This document shows positions 23,736 to 36,835 of a DNA stretch of 64,000 bases, piece by piece. The position numbers and the translations under genes were made by a program. Origin of the DNA: Prunella strophiata (taxonomy: Eukaryota; Chordata; Aves; Passeriformes; Prunellidae). The notes beneath the pieces were generated by a model. The model did no database searches, was not told the origin of the DNA, and saw only the letters and a list, made by a program, of their open reading frames with translations. Numbering within the stretch: the first letter of the stretch is position 1; every line of letters starts with the position of its first letter. The stretch is from assembly GCA_036583965.1 (NCBI GenBank), contig JAZBQD010000015.1:24545810-24609809 (forward strand), written 5' to 3'.

Positions 23736-25777
23736 CTGCAAAGTCGTTAAATAGAAGATGTTTTTTCCTATTGTGCTGTCATTTCAATGCCTCTTGCCAA
23801 CAAAGGAGTCCCCTATGTAAATATTAGTAATGATAAAGGATGAACACATTTTTGAGGGAAAAAAAATCCCACAGGTACATGACAAAGGGTTTCCCAACAG
23901 AATTGATCTTCTCCCAGCTCAGAACTAATTTGAATGATAGAGCTGTTGAACCATATTTGTCAAAAGCAGGAGGGACATTTTGTTCACAGAATAAATGCTA
24001 TTGCTAAGTTTTGAAGATTAAGTTCAACCAAAATATTTACATCTTGATCCATGTCTGCTTTTTAACTGGTCAGAGCCCCAAGTACTGGTGTCTGGAAACT
24101 GTCCAGATCATTTCTGGTCTATGGCTCACTGGAAAAAGACAGCCACTGATTTCTCTTCCTTTGGAGCATATTTTAGTGAAAGTGAAGTGTGGTAGGCATG
24201 CTGTCCTTCATCACAAATGTATTTGGTGTTTGATCACAGTCAAAATGCAGACATGTCTGAACAAAGGATTCGTAGAAGAAAAAGTGGAGAAGCCACCTTG
24301 TATGTGCAGCCTAAGAAAAGCAGTGTTTTCTAAGCAAGTGTTCCACCATGCCCACCCAGCATCACAGGAGCAAGTTGGTCTGCCAAGGAAGATGTGTAGG
24401 AAAATGTTTCTGTATCCAGCCAGGAAAACACCAGCTCATGAGTTTGTCTTCAGAGCACAGAACAGCACCCCCTTAAAGCTCACCCTGCAGCCTCACACAC
24501 CCACAGGCCCCCATGCCAAGCACTGTGCCTGGCCCTGAAGGCCCTACAGCCACACCACCTCACTGCCCTCCTCTCGTGGAGGTTTTGCTCTTGTGCTCCA
24601 GTATTTGATGCAGACATACACAGAGTTTCCAAGACTTCAGTAATGAACCTGTGTAAACTACGTGACTTCCAAAGGTGCAGGAGGACACACAGGTTGCTGT
24701 GTGCCATGGAGTGCCTTGAAACAAAGCAGCATGTCACCCTGGAGTCTGACCTGCTCTAAGCTCAAAGCATTCTCCCTCTGCTCCATAGAAACATGGCTCT
24801 GAAGCATCAATGGGAATTCATGGCCCAGTGTATTCAAACTGAGAAATATTTTAGAGACCTGAACAGACAAGAATGTTCCCACTGTGTTTTCCAATGAAAT
24901 ACAGGTTGTAAAGGACAGGACCTGATGTAGCAAGACCAACCTGTGTAGATGGGGTGTTCAAATAGATCTCCAGCTGCAAAACAACTGTTCTTCATTCAGC
25001 AATATGTCATTTATCCCAAACCACTTAACATAAAGGTGGAGGCAACATTTTCATCACACATTACTAGTGCCAGGTATTTGAAATCGAGCCTTTCTTCCCA
25101 CAGTGCTTGAATTAGCATCTCCATGGATTTCCAGCAGGCTTGGAGTTACCCACCCACCATGACAAGCAATGCAGTAGTGTAGAGATGGCCCACTTCTATT
25201 TAAGCATGCCCTCTGCAAAATGGAACTTGGAACAGAAAGCTCCTATGGCTGTAAATCTGGCAGCACTCTCTGAACTCACCCAGCTTCTTAAACACAAATT
25301 TTGGGTGAGACTCCTACTTTGCATAAAAGTAAATATAAATAATTTCTTATTATAACATCAGGTAAGTCCTGGGGCTGTAAGTACATAGTTTTGTTTTAGA
25401 ATTGCTTTGTTTCATTAATGGTAGCTGATTTAACATCATAGCTTGTCTATAAGAGCTCAGCTGCCAGAGAAACTGTCTCATCTTAGAGCAGTGAAAAATG
25501 CATTAATACCCAAATGCTGCACTGAATGTACTTGTAATGTGGCATTACAAGATTATCCTGAAGGATGACCTTCCCCAAAAGGAGCAGTTCAACCAGTGAG
25601 GCCATTCTGCAGAGATAATTTAAACAAAATTTGGGTGTTATTTCTGTAAACACTAGAAAGTGTCAGGATGCTAAAAGTTGGAACATAACTTTTCCTACTG
25701 GGTATTCAACTATAATACTTTCCCCAAATGGTGAAGTGATTTCAAGGCTCAGTGACACTAAGGAGAGTGAGCTTTAC
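23736..25777 (-). other. Intron between coding exons 8 and 7
   Basis: Contains the longest open frame of the window on the plus strand (24011-24538, 175 codons, antisense to the gene). The predicted peptide is Cys/His/Lys-rich, has no recognisable domain and no splice context, so I do not call it a gene. The segment 24340-24800 is GC-richer than its surroundings. No repeat was assigned. Confidence 0.65.
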
Positions 25778-25925
25778 CTGGTTGTCATCCACAGTGTATT
25801 TAAACTTTTTAGCAGAGCCTTGAGCAAGAGCTAGGGAGGCTACATAACCAACCAGTGCCACTCCAAAAGCTTCAGTGACTACTTCAGGCAGGACACTCAT
25901 GGGTGGTGCTTTTGGTGATGGCAAC
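25778..25925 (-). CDS. SLC26A7: SLC26A7 coding exon 7 (residues 293-342)
   Basis: This 148-nt exon is phase 2 to 0, with acceptor TTTTTATAG and donor AACCAG|GTAAAG. It encodes [20 protein letters not shown], then [20 protein letters not shown] and [29 protein letters not shown] is a core helix of the second inverted repeat and one of the best-conserved SLC26 segments. The length matches human (49 codons plus one base). Confidence 0.96.
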
Positions 25926-27504
25926 CTATAAAAATAAAGACAGCAATTTTTGCAAAACTTGTTACAGTCTCTATATACCTGCAATTTATGTGAATACCAC
26001 AGAAACAATCTCTGCAGGAACAGCTAATTTTTGTATTATTTGTAAGGTGACATTTTTCAATATTTTAGATTAATAAGATCTCAGTCTGTTGGAAAACAGA
26101 ATCTGTAGATGATGAAACAGCTTCAGATGGAGCATTCAATTTGAAAACTTCAATTTGAGAAATTATAAAGAGATGTTGATAAAGTAACTCCATGACTGAC
26201 AAATAAAATTAGCAACCATTCACTAATTTTGCAATGTTCAGTAGAAAAGACTACTATATATTTTCTCCTTTTTTAATATAGTTGGCTTTCCTGTAAAGTT
26301 AAATTTAAATCTTTAAAAAATGTTGTATTCCTGTTGGTTACTGACAGTACAGACATTTATTCCATCTAATTGGGATTGCAATAAAATTATTCAAGTTATG
26401 AACCAAACCACCCCAGATTTCTCTTCAGAAAGACTTTGGTCTTTCCAGAGCACAAATCACACCATCCAAAAACCAAATTGTGCTCTTAAGGTTTCTGATG
26501 CTCTCCACTGACAAGGCAGTTAGGTATTTCTGGTAAATGCCTAAAAACATGCAGGAATTATCCAGGCTCTGCTTCTGTTTTTCAACACTATTTGTATGAG
26601 GTTAGACAGAAAATAAATTCCTGATTAAATTTGCACAAATAGAGCTGACTTGTTCATTACACATAGAAGGGGCACACTTAGCAGTGTTTTAGTCTCAGAT
26701 TCATAGCATGCTCTAAATACTTAAAAACTCTATTCTTTCTCAGAAGTGTCCCTGGTTTTATCTCCTTCAGTGCAAGTTGCCACACATGCACTCATGCTGT
26801 CTTGGACTTGTACTTTGTGAAATTTAGGGAAACCCTCCTATATCCAAGCAGGAGATTATACAACCAATAAGAGATTATTCCCCATTAGAGCTGTGCTCTT
26901 CCATACCATCCTGTAGAGTTTGAACATTTTGTCTGACAATTAATCCAATTTCTCTGTCTAGCTAATTATACTTGAATTTTTTTTGCCTTCTTTTCAAGGT
27001 CATGGAGTAAAGTGTATCATTAACTATAGAAAAAGTGTTCTTTTCTAGATTAAGCATAATTAAATCTTTCACATTTTTTCAGGAACTGCATTTTCTAAAA
27101 TTATTATATGGGTGGAGAATGAAGTGCTAGTAATCTACAAATCTTATCTCATTGTAAGTCCTTTCTGCTACAATAAGCTCAAGCCAACCCTCAAAAAGCA
27201 GGTTACAATAATCTTGTAAAGAGCGTTCCTGCCCTCCTGTTGTACATCATCAAGTAATTAATACCTAATTTTTATTCCAGAAAGCAATAAAAAATCTATG
27301 AAAATGTTCAAGGATGCATTTTTGTGATACCTATGCACATATGACTTGTTAACATGGGATTGAGTTGTGAGAGAGTGTCTGAGACAGGAAAAAACCAAAA
27401 TAGATTTTTACCATTTCTTATTTCAGAAACTACTTTGACCTTTTCAGAGACTGTTCTCAGAAATAAAAGTATTTAAAAGCCACAAGCTAATAAACCCACA
27501 TTAC
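25926..27504 (-). other. Intron between coding exons 7 and 6
   Basis: AT-rich intronic sequence; no repeat or exon recognised. Confidence 0.75.
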
Positions 27505-27587
27505 CCTTTAGGAATATTTCCCACAACTTCTATCCTGTAGACGTATTCCATGTCAGCATAGTAGCAAGCAAGGGATGTAGCAATTAT
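27505..27587 (-). CDS. SLC26A7: SLC26A7 coding exon 6 (residues 266-293)
   Basis: This 83-nt exon is phase 0 to 2, with acceptor TCAATAG and donor AAAGG|GTAATG. It encodes IIATSLACYYADMEYVYRIE and VVGNIPKG, aligning without gaps to the human peptide IIAASFACYCTNMEN through HIPQG. The loop after ACYY differs most from human, as expected for an exposed loop between helices. Confidence 0.93.
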
Positions 27588-28930
27588 CTATTGATTCAAA
27601 CAGAAAAAGATGTTACATTTCTGTTGCTTCTGACATGGTCCCTATTATTGCCATACCTGAGCACAAGGTGCTGTAAATACATTTATCCTTAGATCAATCC
27701 AGTAAAACAGGAAAGTATTATTATGATTTTTTTTGCAAATGTGTAAGAGAGTCAAAAGAAACTAAGATTTGGACACAATAATGACATGAGACTGTAGTGG
27801 AGTTTGTACATTCTGTGTTAATGAAAGAGATTTGTATGGCTCTCTGTACAGCCCCAGGTACCTTGGCAATGTGTCCAAAGCCCCTCTGTTCAGCATTTGC
27901 CCCAGAGCATGGCCATTCATCTAAGCAGCTTAAAGTAGTTCATGATTTAGCTGTTCCTGAGCAATCTGATTCAGCTCATGTTCTCTGAGCACATCTAATC
28001 CAGACTGGCAGTGTTGACTTCAGCACAGAACACAGCAGAAGATGTGTCTGCCTCTTGTTTTATATTCTGGCAGGTAAAAATCTTGCAGAGGGAATATAAA
28101 GTTTGACCCTGAGGAGGTTCAAACTCATTTCCTGTATTTCAAATGACATGAACATACAAATAGAACAGGGTTCCAGGCTGCAATCCTTAGTTTGCTGGTA
28201 CATTTTTTCCTGTATTTTTGAAAAGGTAACACTGAGACCAGGACCACACTACCTTCTTTTCCAGCATTTTGCCCTTGTAAATATTTTTTTTTCCAGCAAC
28301 AGAAGAGTAGTTGCAGTAATGCACTCTGAAAACCAACTGTCCTTCATACTTTGTATTTTTCTTTAGAGGTTTAAAGAAAAACAGAAACTTTCTAATGGTG
28401 ATCTGGTGCTGATCATTTGACTGTAGTTTAATCCTTATGCCAGGGGTTTATAATGCAATTGCTAATTTTAATTTAGTCGATACCATGTTAAAAGAAAACC
28501 TGTTAGTAAAATGACAGAAAGCAATAACATAGCTATTTAACTTTGTTGTAGATAAATCACAAGCAACATCAAAGGCAAAACTACCCAGCACAAAACTTGC
28601 TTGGAGTTACAGTATGCCAGTTACTTCTCATTTTCTATTTCAAACTTGTTACACTTTAACATTCTAGGCTTCACGTTCTTGTGATTATGTGAAAAGTAGT
28701 AAACATATGAAAAATATTATACAAATTGGGAGCTTGTGTAATTTCTTTCTTAATTATTAAGCCAAACTGTTTCCTGTTTTTACAGTTAGCTTACAGCCAT
28801 GAAAATCAGCTGTCTATTTAATAAGTAGCAGGTGTGGGTGTGGGTAACTATAGACAGCACAGTAAACTTCAGCAGATTGAGCCACTGAAAGCTTTGTAAG
28901 AAAAAGCCTGATATTTAATTGTGTACTTAC
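27588..28930 (-). other. Intron between coding exons 6 and 5
   Basis: AT-rich intronic sequence; no repeat or exon recognised. Confidence 0.75.
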
Positions 28931-29083
28931 CAAAAGTAGATCGATGGGAAGGACAACTTTAATGTTACTGTGAAATTTCTCATTCAGTTCTTTAACAAGA
29001 ACAAGCACCACAATGCTCAGCAAGGAGAGAAGTAATGCCTCCAACTGAACTGATCTGATATTCTCAAACACATAGGCATAAAT
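28931..29083 (-). CDS. SLC26A7: SLC26A7 coding exon 5 (residues 215-265)
   Basis: This 153-nt exon is phase 0 to 0, with acceptor CACTGTAG and donor TTTTG|GTAAGT. It reads [20 protein letters not shown], then [20 protein letters not shown] and [11 protein letters not shown]. The stretch [17 protein letters not shown] is an obvious transmembrane helix, followed by a charged cytosolic turn ([12 protein letters not shown]) and the start of the next helix. It has the same number of codons as human (51). Confidence 0.96.
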
Positions 29084-29502
29084 CTACAGTGAACAGCAAA
29101 TAACAATCACAGATCAAAAAATATATTCTGGATCACATGCCATCCACTTCAGACAAATAATGAGTGAGAGATGCATCAATAATACTGCAGGAGCTGAGTC
29201 ATTGGACAAGTTTAATAGGAAGAAAATCATCAATTTACCACTCTTATGGACTTTTTAAAACTGAAAAAAATAATTCAATGAGTATTTTTATATATTAATT
29301 TACAAATTTCTTTTGGTAGAAGCAAGCTATAAAATTCCAATAAATGCGATATGTTGCCTTTTCTTTTTGAGTCTCATTAAGTTCAGTGAGATAAATGAGT
29401 GTCACATAAAAATGTTGAGAAAAATTTCTTGCACAAAGGTTTATTTGTAGTGGCCATAGTTTATAACATCCACCAATGCTAGTAGTAAAAGATATTTCTG
29501 AG

Positions 29503-29504
<2 letters not shown>

Positions 29505-29540
<36 letters not shown>

Positions 29541-29590
29541 TAGAAAAGAGGAGAAAAGAGAAGAAGAAAAAAAGAAAAGAGAAAGAAAAA
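29505..29590. repeat. A34 homopolymer followed by A/G-rich purine tract
   Basis: 34 uninterrupted A (29505-29538), then about 50 bases made almost only of A and G (gaaaagaggagaaaagagaa type). It is low-complexity sequence, possibly grown from an ancient poly(A) tail. Confidence 0.9.
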
Positions 29591-32500
29591 TGCAGTAGTG
29601 GGCTGGATGGGAAGAGATGCAACAGGAATCTTCAAGATGAGCATCCTCTTCAGGGCATCCTCTGCAACCTGTGGGTCATTTTTCCAGAGCAACATTTTCC
29701 CAGAGTAATTTGTAATTTCAGCAGGACATCCTCAGCCTCCCCATTGGTTGCTCTTGCCCCTTACACAGTGCTCCATGGAGCATGCTTTGGTCAGGTTCAG
29801 GTGCTGCACACACTAAATAGTTGCCATGCTTGCATACATATGTTACTGGTTATTTAAATAACTGAAGTTATCTGCTTAGCCCTGTTTGTTCCTTTTCTGC
29901 TCACTGCAGGGTTAAGAGGGAAAGAGGACACCAGGCCAGAGCTATGGAGCTGTGAACAGGAGTATCTCAGCTTTTCAGCACTTAACATGTGCTGCATTAA
30001 GCTGTAAAACAGGTTAGAAAAATGTAGTTGGATCCTGCGATGAGCAAAGGAAATTTGGTGCTGAATTATAATATGCAGAACAGAAATACAGAATAGGAAT
30101 AGAATGACCAGTGGTGATGAGAAACAGAGGTACTTTGATGATGAATACAATGTTGTAAGTAACAGGCTCAGGAGAATGCAGTTGCCTTTGCAGCAGCACA
30201 GATGACAGAGTGAGCTGTAATTTTTACTGTATGCTGAATTTGTGGGTTCAGGAAATAAGGCATAAATCAGTATGGTAGTACATTAACAGAAAGTAATGAA
30301 AAAAAATTAGAAGTTTGCTGAAACACTTAGAAGGGGTGAAGAAATTAGAGAGAACATCTATCCTGATAAATAAAGAAATCATGAGATCTTATCACAACTT
30401 CTTTTTGGGCGTCATGAAGAAAAGCAATAGTCTGTTGCCTGAAAGAACAGCAAGCCATGAAAATGGATACAATACACATGCTTACTGCAGCTGTAAGGGA
30501 AAAAACAAGATAGGCTCAGTCCCTTGAGTTCTGCATTTAAATTCTGGGAACTATTGTGCATACTGAAATATAAGCCATGGAGAGAACAGCAGTTAAGATT
30601 AGGATGTAGATTTAGACATCATCACAAGTAAATTTTTAAACCCCAACATAAAGGATAATAAAGCAAGTGAAGCTTGAAATAATAATAGTAATATTAAAAA
30701 ATAGGTGTTTTCTCTGGCAGTGACTAAGAAGACCACTAAAATAAATCAAAAGTGACACTTGTAGTTTTATCAAAATAAAGATTAATAATTTTCTGCTCCA
30801 GAGAACTTGTTCTCAAATACATGTATAATGCTAACAAGTTTTGACAGTTTGGAGGTTAAATACATAAATTTATATTGGGACAGGAAAAAGTACTAGAAAA
30901 TTATCTTAGGAATGAACCCTGTTCTGGCAGAAAGGTAGTCAATATGATGATAAAATTTATTTCTACTGTTCTGATTCTGTCACTAATTAAAGTGATGTTC
31001 ATATTGAAAAGTTAGTAAATTAAAATAACATCCTGATTTTTTTCTCTCTGAGGATATTTTCATAATCTAGAAAAGGACAAAAACCCAACTTAATATGGTT
31101 TCCGAAAAGTAATTTTCCTCATAAAGAGCCAATGTAGTCCTTGGAGTTTCAATTAAGGATGCACAATGTAACCCTGCATAAACATTTCTCAGAAACCAGG
31201 AAAATATTTTAAAATCAGCTTGTTAAGTAATATGATCTGGATATGTCTTAAATCTGAAGAATGGCAATTAAACCACAGGTTTTAGCTACATATTGCCCCA
31301 CTGAAATCAGCAAATATGTGGATTGTATCTTGAGTGGCTTGGGACTAGATCTGTATCCATAATTTTCCAAGAATGCATTTTCAAGAGGGCACAGGACTTG
31401 GCTCAGTGCCCAAACAGAAGCTGTGATTAATTAAGACAAAGGGGGCAATCTGGAAAACTGTGCCCACAAACTCACCAAAGACTGAGCTAGATCTAAGGTG
31501 AAGTGGCAAGAAAAGGGAAGAAATGGGTTGATTCCTGCTTGCTGAAGTCAGAGAGATGGGATTTGTTTTGAAATGAATGCTGGCTGTTAAAGTGTCAGCA
31601 TTAGCTATCTGTGTCCATGGCATCAAATCTTATTTTCCTGGACAAACTTGGACAAAATACTGAGTGAATAAATAAAATTTTAATGAAGAAATATACACAA
31701 GCTTCAAGAACTTTTGTCTTTCAAATTGAGCAAAAAAGATATATCCGTTTAATTTTAAAAATGTATGGCCAAATCTTGTAAACCTTTGCCATAGTTTTTT
31801 CAGACCTTACAACAAAATCTTTGTATGAACTGCCTAGAACATCCTTTAGTGTTTCTTTGAAGTTGTACCCTTCTGTATGGAGTATACATCAGCCAATAAA
31901 TGAAAAATAATGGATCTGCCAATACTCTGAAGCTCATTCAAATTCAGTAGCCCAAACAGCCCTATCCCCAAAGTGTCTGTGGTGCACCTAAACAATTCTG
32001 GCAGTAATACATTAATATTAAATTAATTACTGCATTAGGCCAAGGAGCTTCCACTGACTAGTTGGTTCCTGGGTAACCATGTTTTGAAAACCCAAAACCA
32101 CTCAATTCATGGTATGACCAGTGAAACGAGGAGATACTTTCACAAGAAAAAAAGAACATTTGGCTCTTAACAGGAATGTAATTAACATACACAACAGACA
32201 TCTCTTTAAAATGTACATTTTACATTGTATTCTGTCCAGTCAGTTACTGCATTCATCCAAGATCAAACTACAAATCCTAAATCTGAATATATAAAGCTCA
32301 AGTTTGCAACAGCATTGGCATCTGATTCAAAAGAAGTATTTACAAATGTTTCAATCAAATATGTAATGATAAGTTCAGCATTTCACATATTTAGATGATG
32401 CATGCACAGAAATAATTTAGAAATTATGCAGCAGAATTTCGCTTGATATTGCAGTGTATGAAGCAATCTTTGTCATTTCTATAATTTAAAATATTTTTAA

Positions 32501-35500
32501 ATCTTTTTCATTCTATAAATTAAAATATTTTAAAAATCAGCAATACTATATTAATTGAGCTTTGCCTCTTGTGTTTTTAGTTTCATTGCTAGTTTTGTGT
32601 AAATATTCTTAATAGAACCTATGTAATAATATTATGAGCAATCAGTGGACTTTTTTGTAATCAGTGCAAATTTGGACCTAAGTGAAACAAAAAATATTTG
32701 ACCTTTGCACCTCTATATACAGACAGTGAATGTTCCTTTTCTCATGGGAAACCATCAGTTTTGAGGTGATATTGAACATTGTAATGGTTTATATTCTAGA
32801 AAGGGTGTGTATTTGGATGTATTAATGAAATGTTCTGAGTTGGTTTTTTTAATAGTCTACATGAAACCCCTAAAGATTAGCTCTAAAATATGTATAGAGG
32901 ATGAAGCAAAAAAAGGAATGAAAGGAACACATTATTTAAAACAATATATTTTAAGAGTGGACAAATTAATTTCATTTTCATGTTTTTTAGATATGTCATA
33001 CTGGAGGGAAAATGTACAGGCAAATACAGTAAACTGTAGAGGTAGATGGGGAAAAAGAAGGGTGAAAAGGAAGAACTGATAGCAGAATGTGAAAGTTTGG
33101 GGTTTTTCTTCAGAATTGCAAGCAAAACCACCCAAGGATTTTGCAACACAGCCACAAAAGACCCCATTTTGCAAAGCAGGCTTCTTACATTACATTATTA
33201 CATTATTTTGCAGTGTTGCATTTTCTCATAACATGTGGAAAGATAAATATATCTACACACAAATAAGGGGGAAATACAAGCATGTTCTTCCATTTTCAGA
33301 TGCTGAAAGTAAAACTTGATAACACCTTTCTTTTCCCTTGTAAAGTTAGATCTCAGATGCATTATTCCCTCACTGTTTTTCTTCTTCACCTTCACTTTTC
33401 CTTTTCCATTTGCAAAATACCAGCTGATGCTGCACTGTGCAGCTCAGCTTGAAAGGTGACAAACTATGTACAGGGAAAACAAAATTTATTAAGTTACATA
33501 ACCTGCATGTAAACACAGAAGTACCACAGGCTCAGGGCCAGTGTACAAGATTTGTTCTCCATATGCAAAGTTCCTTCCTACGTATTTAACCATGATCTCA
33601 CATGCTATAAAGAATTCATTTCACTGGCTTGCTATGCTTGCAACTCTCCTATCACACTTTATTAAACATTCTTATTCTTGCTTTGCCAACCCAAAGGCTG
33701 CCTGAGGCAAAGCAATTGGTTTTGTGAGTGGGAGGTGTTTTGGAGTGGACAAAGAAAAGAAATGTAGCAAAAGTACCAGTCTTTGGATTTCAAGAATTTG
33801 AAGTGAAGAACATGTCCAGAGAGACATGCCAAAGTTGCCTTTTACTCTCTAGATATATGTCAAACTACCTTAAATCTAATTAATAAAATTTTCACATGAA
33901 ACTACAACCAGAGAAGAAAATTATTGTTAAAGTGTAGCTCTGGTGCTTTTGACTGAGATACTGGACCTTCTTAAGGCAATTTATAAGTCTGAACAGACAT
34001 CAGAAATATTTTAAAAGATTTATATAGTAAAATTGCCCCTTTTTTAATCATTCTTTCAAGATGTACAGAGTAAATTTTTTTGGTCATTTACTTTCACACA
34101 ATTTACAGAGCAATTCAGAACTTTAAAAAATCAGGAAAGTTTTTCTTTGGAATATGTTCAAAGGGGTTTGATTTCAAAAGAGAAGAGAAAGGCAAAGAAC
34201 TTGTTTCAAATGCATTAAAAATACAAGGGATAAGGGAATAGATTTCTTTCAAAGCATTTGAATGACCTCATTTATGATATCATCAGCACACCAAGGTGGA
34301 AATATTTCTTCATATCACTGCTGTTCTTTATTATTGCTCATAATATGTATTTTGATTATGCCTTGGCTGCAGTACTTAACACCAGTCATCTCTACAAGAT
34401 GACAATATTCCTATATGTAAGTAAAGTCTCCATGGAAACGCCATGAAAAAGAGGCTATTCACATTTTATGTTAAGAATCATTTATGAAAAGGTTTTTAAA
34501 TAATGAAAAAAATATATGAAGAACCATTTTTAATATCACTGATCACTCATAAAAATAGCTATGACACTTTTAGATATACCTCTACAAGATAAATGGATAA
34601 ATTACTTGTGTTTATTACATGCTCCTAATTTTCATTAATAAATTGGTCCTGTAAAAAACTTCACAAACTGTATTATCCATATGAAAAGCTATCAAATTTA
34701 TAAAATACTATGAAAAAAAAAACCATTCTAAAAAGCAACATCTTATAATCAAGGTTTCCCATTAACAAATTTTGCAAATAATAGGAAAAAATAAAGCACG
34801 TAGTAGGGCACAAAGACATAGTTAGTGCTTTTAAATAAGATGTCCTAATTTAGTGGCTGACTAGATGAAGTCTCACTATCAGTGCAATGTAGATATCACC
34901 TCAGCAAGTAAATACAGGTTTTTTATGAGCAAAATATCATTTTGACAGACACTGTTTTAACACTAATAATGCCAAGAGATTATGCTCACAGCACCAAAAC
35001 TCAGGGCTTGCTGGAATAAATTGCCATCAAGAACATGTTTGTGACTTTTGTGTAATAAGTTTATACAGCTTTGCTCTTTAAGATTTCAGCCTAAAATATG
35101 TACTTTCCAAGGGCTGTAACCATGGCACTGGTGGTGGTGCATCACCTCCTGGCCTTGCCCAAACCAGCCAGGTGGGGACCTGTCCCTGACCAGACCAGGT
35201 GCTTTCACATGATACAGGTGGGAAAGCACTGTAACAGCAACCTCCACTGTCGGGCTGAGGTGGGGAACAAAGGGTGATCACTCATCCCCTGACAGCCTTG
35301 GAACATTCCCTACCTGAACTGGAGCCCAGGTAGAACAGCACCATTGTTGCTGAAGTTTTGGAAACAATTTCCAAATGTTTTGGGAACTCCAGCAGTCACC
35401 AGCGTGGGTTATGGCCAGGATGGAAACCAGATTATGACTAAAATAAATCACCTTGTGACCCTGCACAGACATTCCTAAATGAGGCATTCTGAGCTCTTCT

Positions 35501-35731
35501 GGGCCACAGTGGGCTGTGCCAGCACCTCCCTCTCTGTGGGGCACCTCTCAGAGCTCAAGAACCCTCAAGTCTGCAATACTCAAAAAGCCGTCACGGCGAG
35601 GCCTGGGCTGATACACACACGCACACAGAATCCTTGAGGTGCAACCCCTGCCTGGTGAGAAACACTCAGGCATTTGCCATGAGTGTTTCCCTGAAGCCCA
35701 GGGGGGATTTTTGATCAGCACCTTTACACTT

Positions 35732-35761
35732 CCAGACAGACATACACATATGTCTGTCTGG
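35732..35761. repeat. Perfect inverted repeat (13-bp arms, 4-nt loop)
   Basis: Arms ccagacagacata (35732-35744) and tatgtctgtctgg (35749-35761) are exactly complementary around the loop caca. The arms contain the CAGACA/TGTCTG unit, which also matches SMAD-type GTCT half-sites by chance or by function. It lies mid-intron, at the edge of a GC-richer block. Confidence 0.9.
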
Positions 35762-36670
35762 GTGCGTGTGAAATTATTATGGTGTGAATGTTGTTATCAT
35801 GAAACTGTAATTAAAGTCACAGTTATATTTATAAAAAATCCCATTGAATCGCCTAATAAATGTTAAATTACTCAATGATGAATTTCTGTTAAACCCTTTT
35901 GCACACCTAATTTTTTGTGTCCATACCCTTTGCACCCTTACCTTTTTTCATCCTGTCTCCATGTAATCCATTCTAAATTGATACTGATGTAATTTTCCTA
36001 TGAATGCTTCATCCTTGGAGTAAGTGAGTGAAACTTGATGCTGAACTCCGTTAAAGTCACACTTTCATAAGTTCATATTAAGCTCATACCTGCTTTTTGC
36101 CAATACCTCTGATGGTGATGCTTTAAGCAGCCTAACAACCCATTTGCAACAATACTGCATGAAATGCAGCATACATTTTATAAAAATTACCTTGAAGCTG
36201 TCTGCTTGCTGTGTTTATGGCAAAGTAGTATCATGTCATAAAATAATAAATAACATATCTAGAGTAATTTTTGGAGGTGCACAAATCATGGGTCATTTTC
36301 CTTTTACCACAATGATGGTCCGATTTCATTCAGCAGCATATGAAGGAAATAAATGTTTAAATTTATATTCCTTCCCATTCTGACCCAGAGAGAGATTACC
36401 CTCCCTGTATGAGTGTATAATGGTTCAGAATAATAAAAGGGATTATTGATACCCTAAGAAACATATTTTAAATTAGCTACTGTACCCATCCCTGCTAGTT
36501 CTCTATCAGGTTTTCTAAATCTCTTCTTACAAACAGTTAAAGCAAGATGAAGGTTCATCTTCTTTTCATTCACACATGTGCATAACAAATTCCATACTCT
36601 TACACAGAGAAAAATAGTGCATATAAAAAAATTATCTAATGAAGTAACCCATCTCTTTCACTGAACTCAC

Positions 36671-36835
36671 ATGAAAAAATGCCAGTGGTCCTGACATATA
36701 TGGCATTTTCATTCCCAGCAGATACTTCACTTGCGAAGTCACGACGTGTGTAGCTGCTCCTGTTGTCATGGCGCTTATGACGGGCTCTGTTAGCAAGAAA
36801 GTGGCACTGCCCAACTGCAGCGTGAACATCGCCAC
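36671..36835 (-). CDS. SLC26A7: SLC26A7 coding exon 4 (residues 160-214)
   Basis: This 165-nt exon is phase 0 to 0, with acceptor GCCTTTCAG and donor CAT|GTGAGT. It encodes [20 protein letters not shown], then [20 protein letters not shown] and [15 protein letters not shown]. The segment [18 protein letters not shown] belongs to the anion-site half of the SulP core and is nearly identical to human. It is the same length as the human equivalent (55 codons). Confidence 0.96.

Larger units (their letters stand above)
29084..36670 (-). other. Intron between coding exons 5 and 4
   Basis: A 7.6-kb intron. It holds an A34 run followed by a purine-rich tract (29505-29590), a GC-richer unassigned block at about 35090-35720, and a perfect hairpin at 35732-35761. 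The remainder is AT-rich with nothing recognised. Confidence 0.7.
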
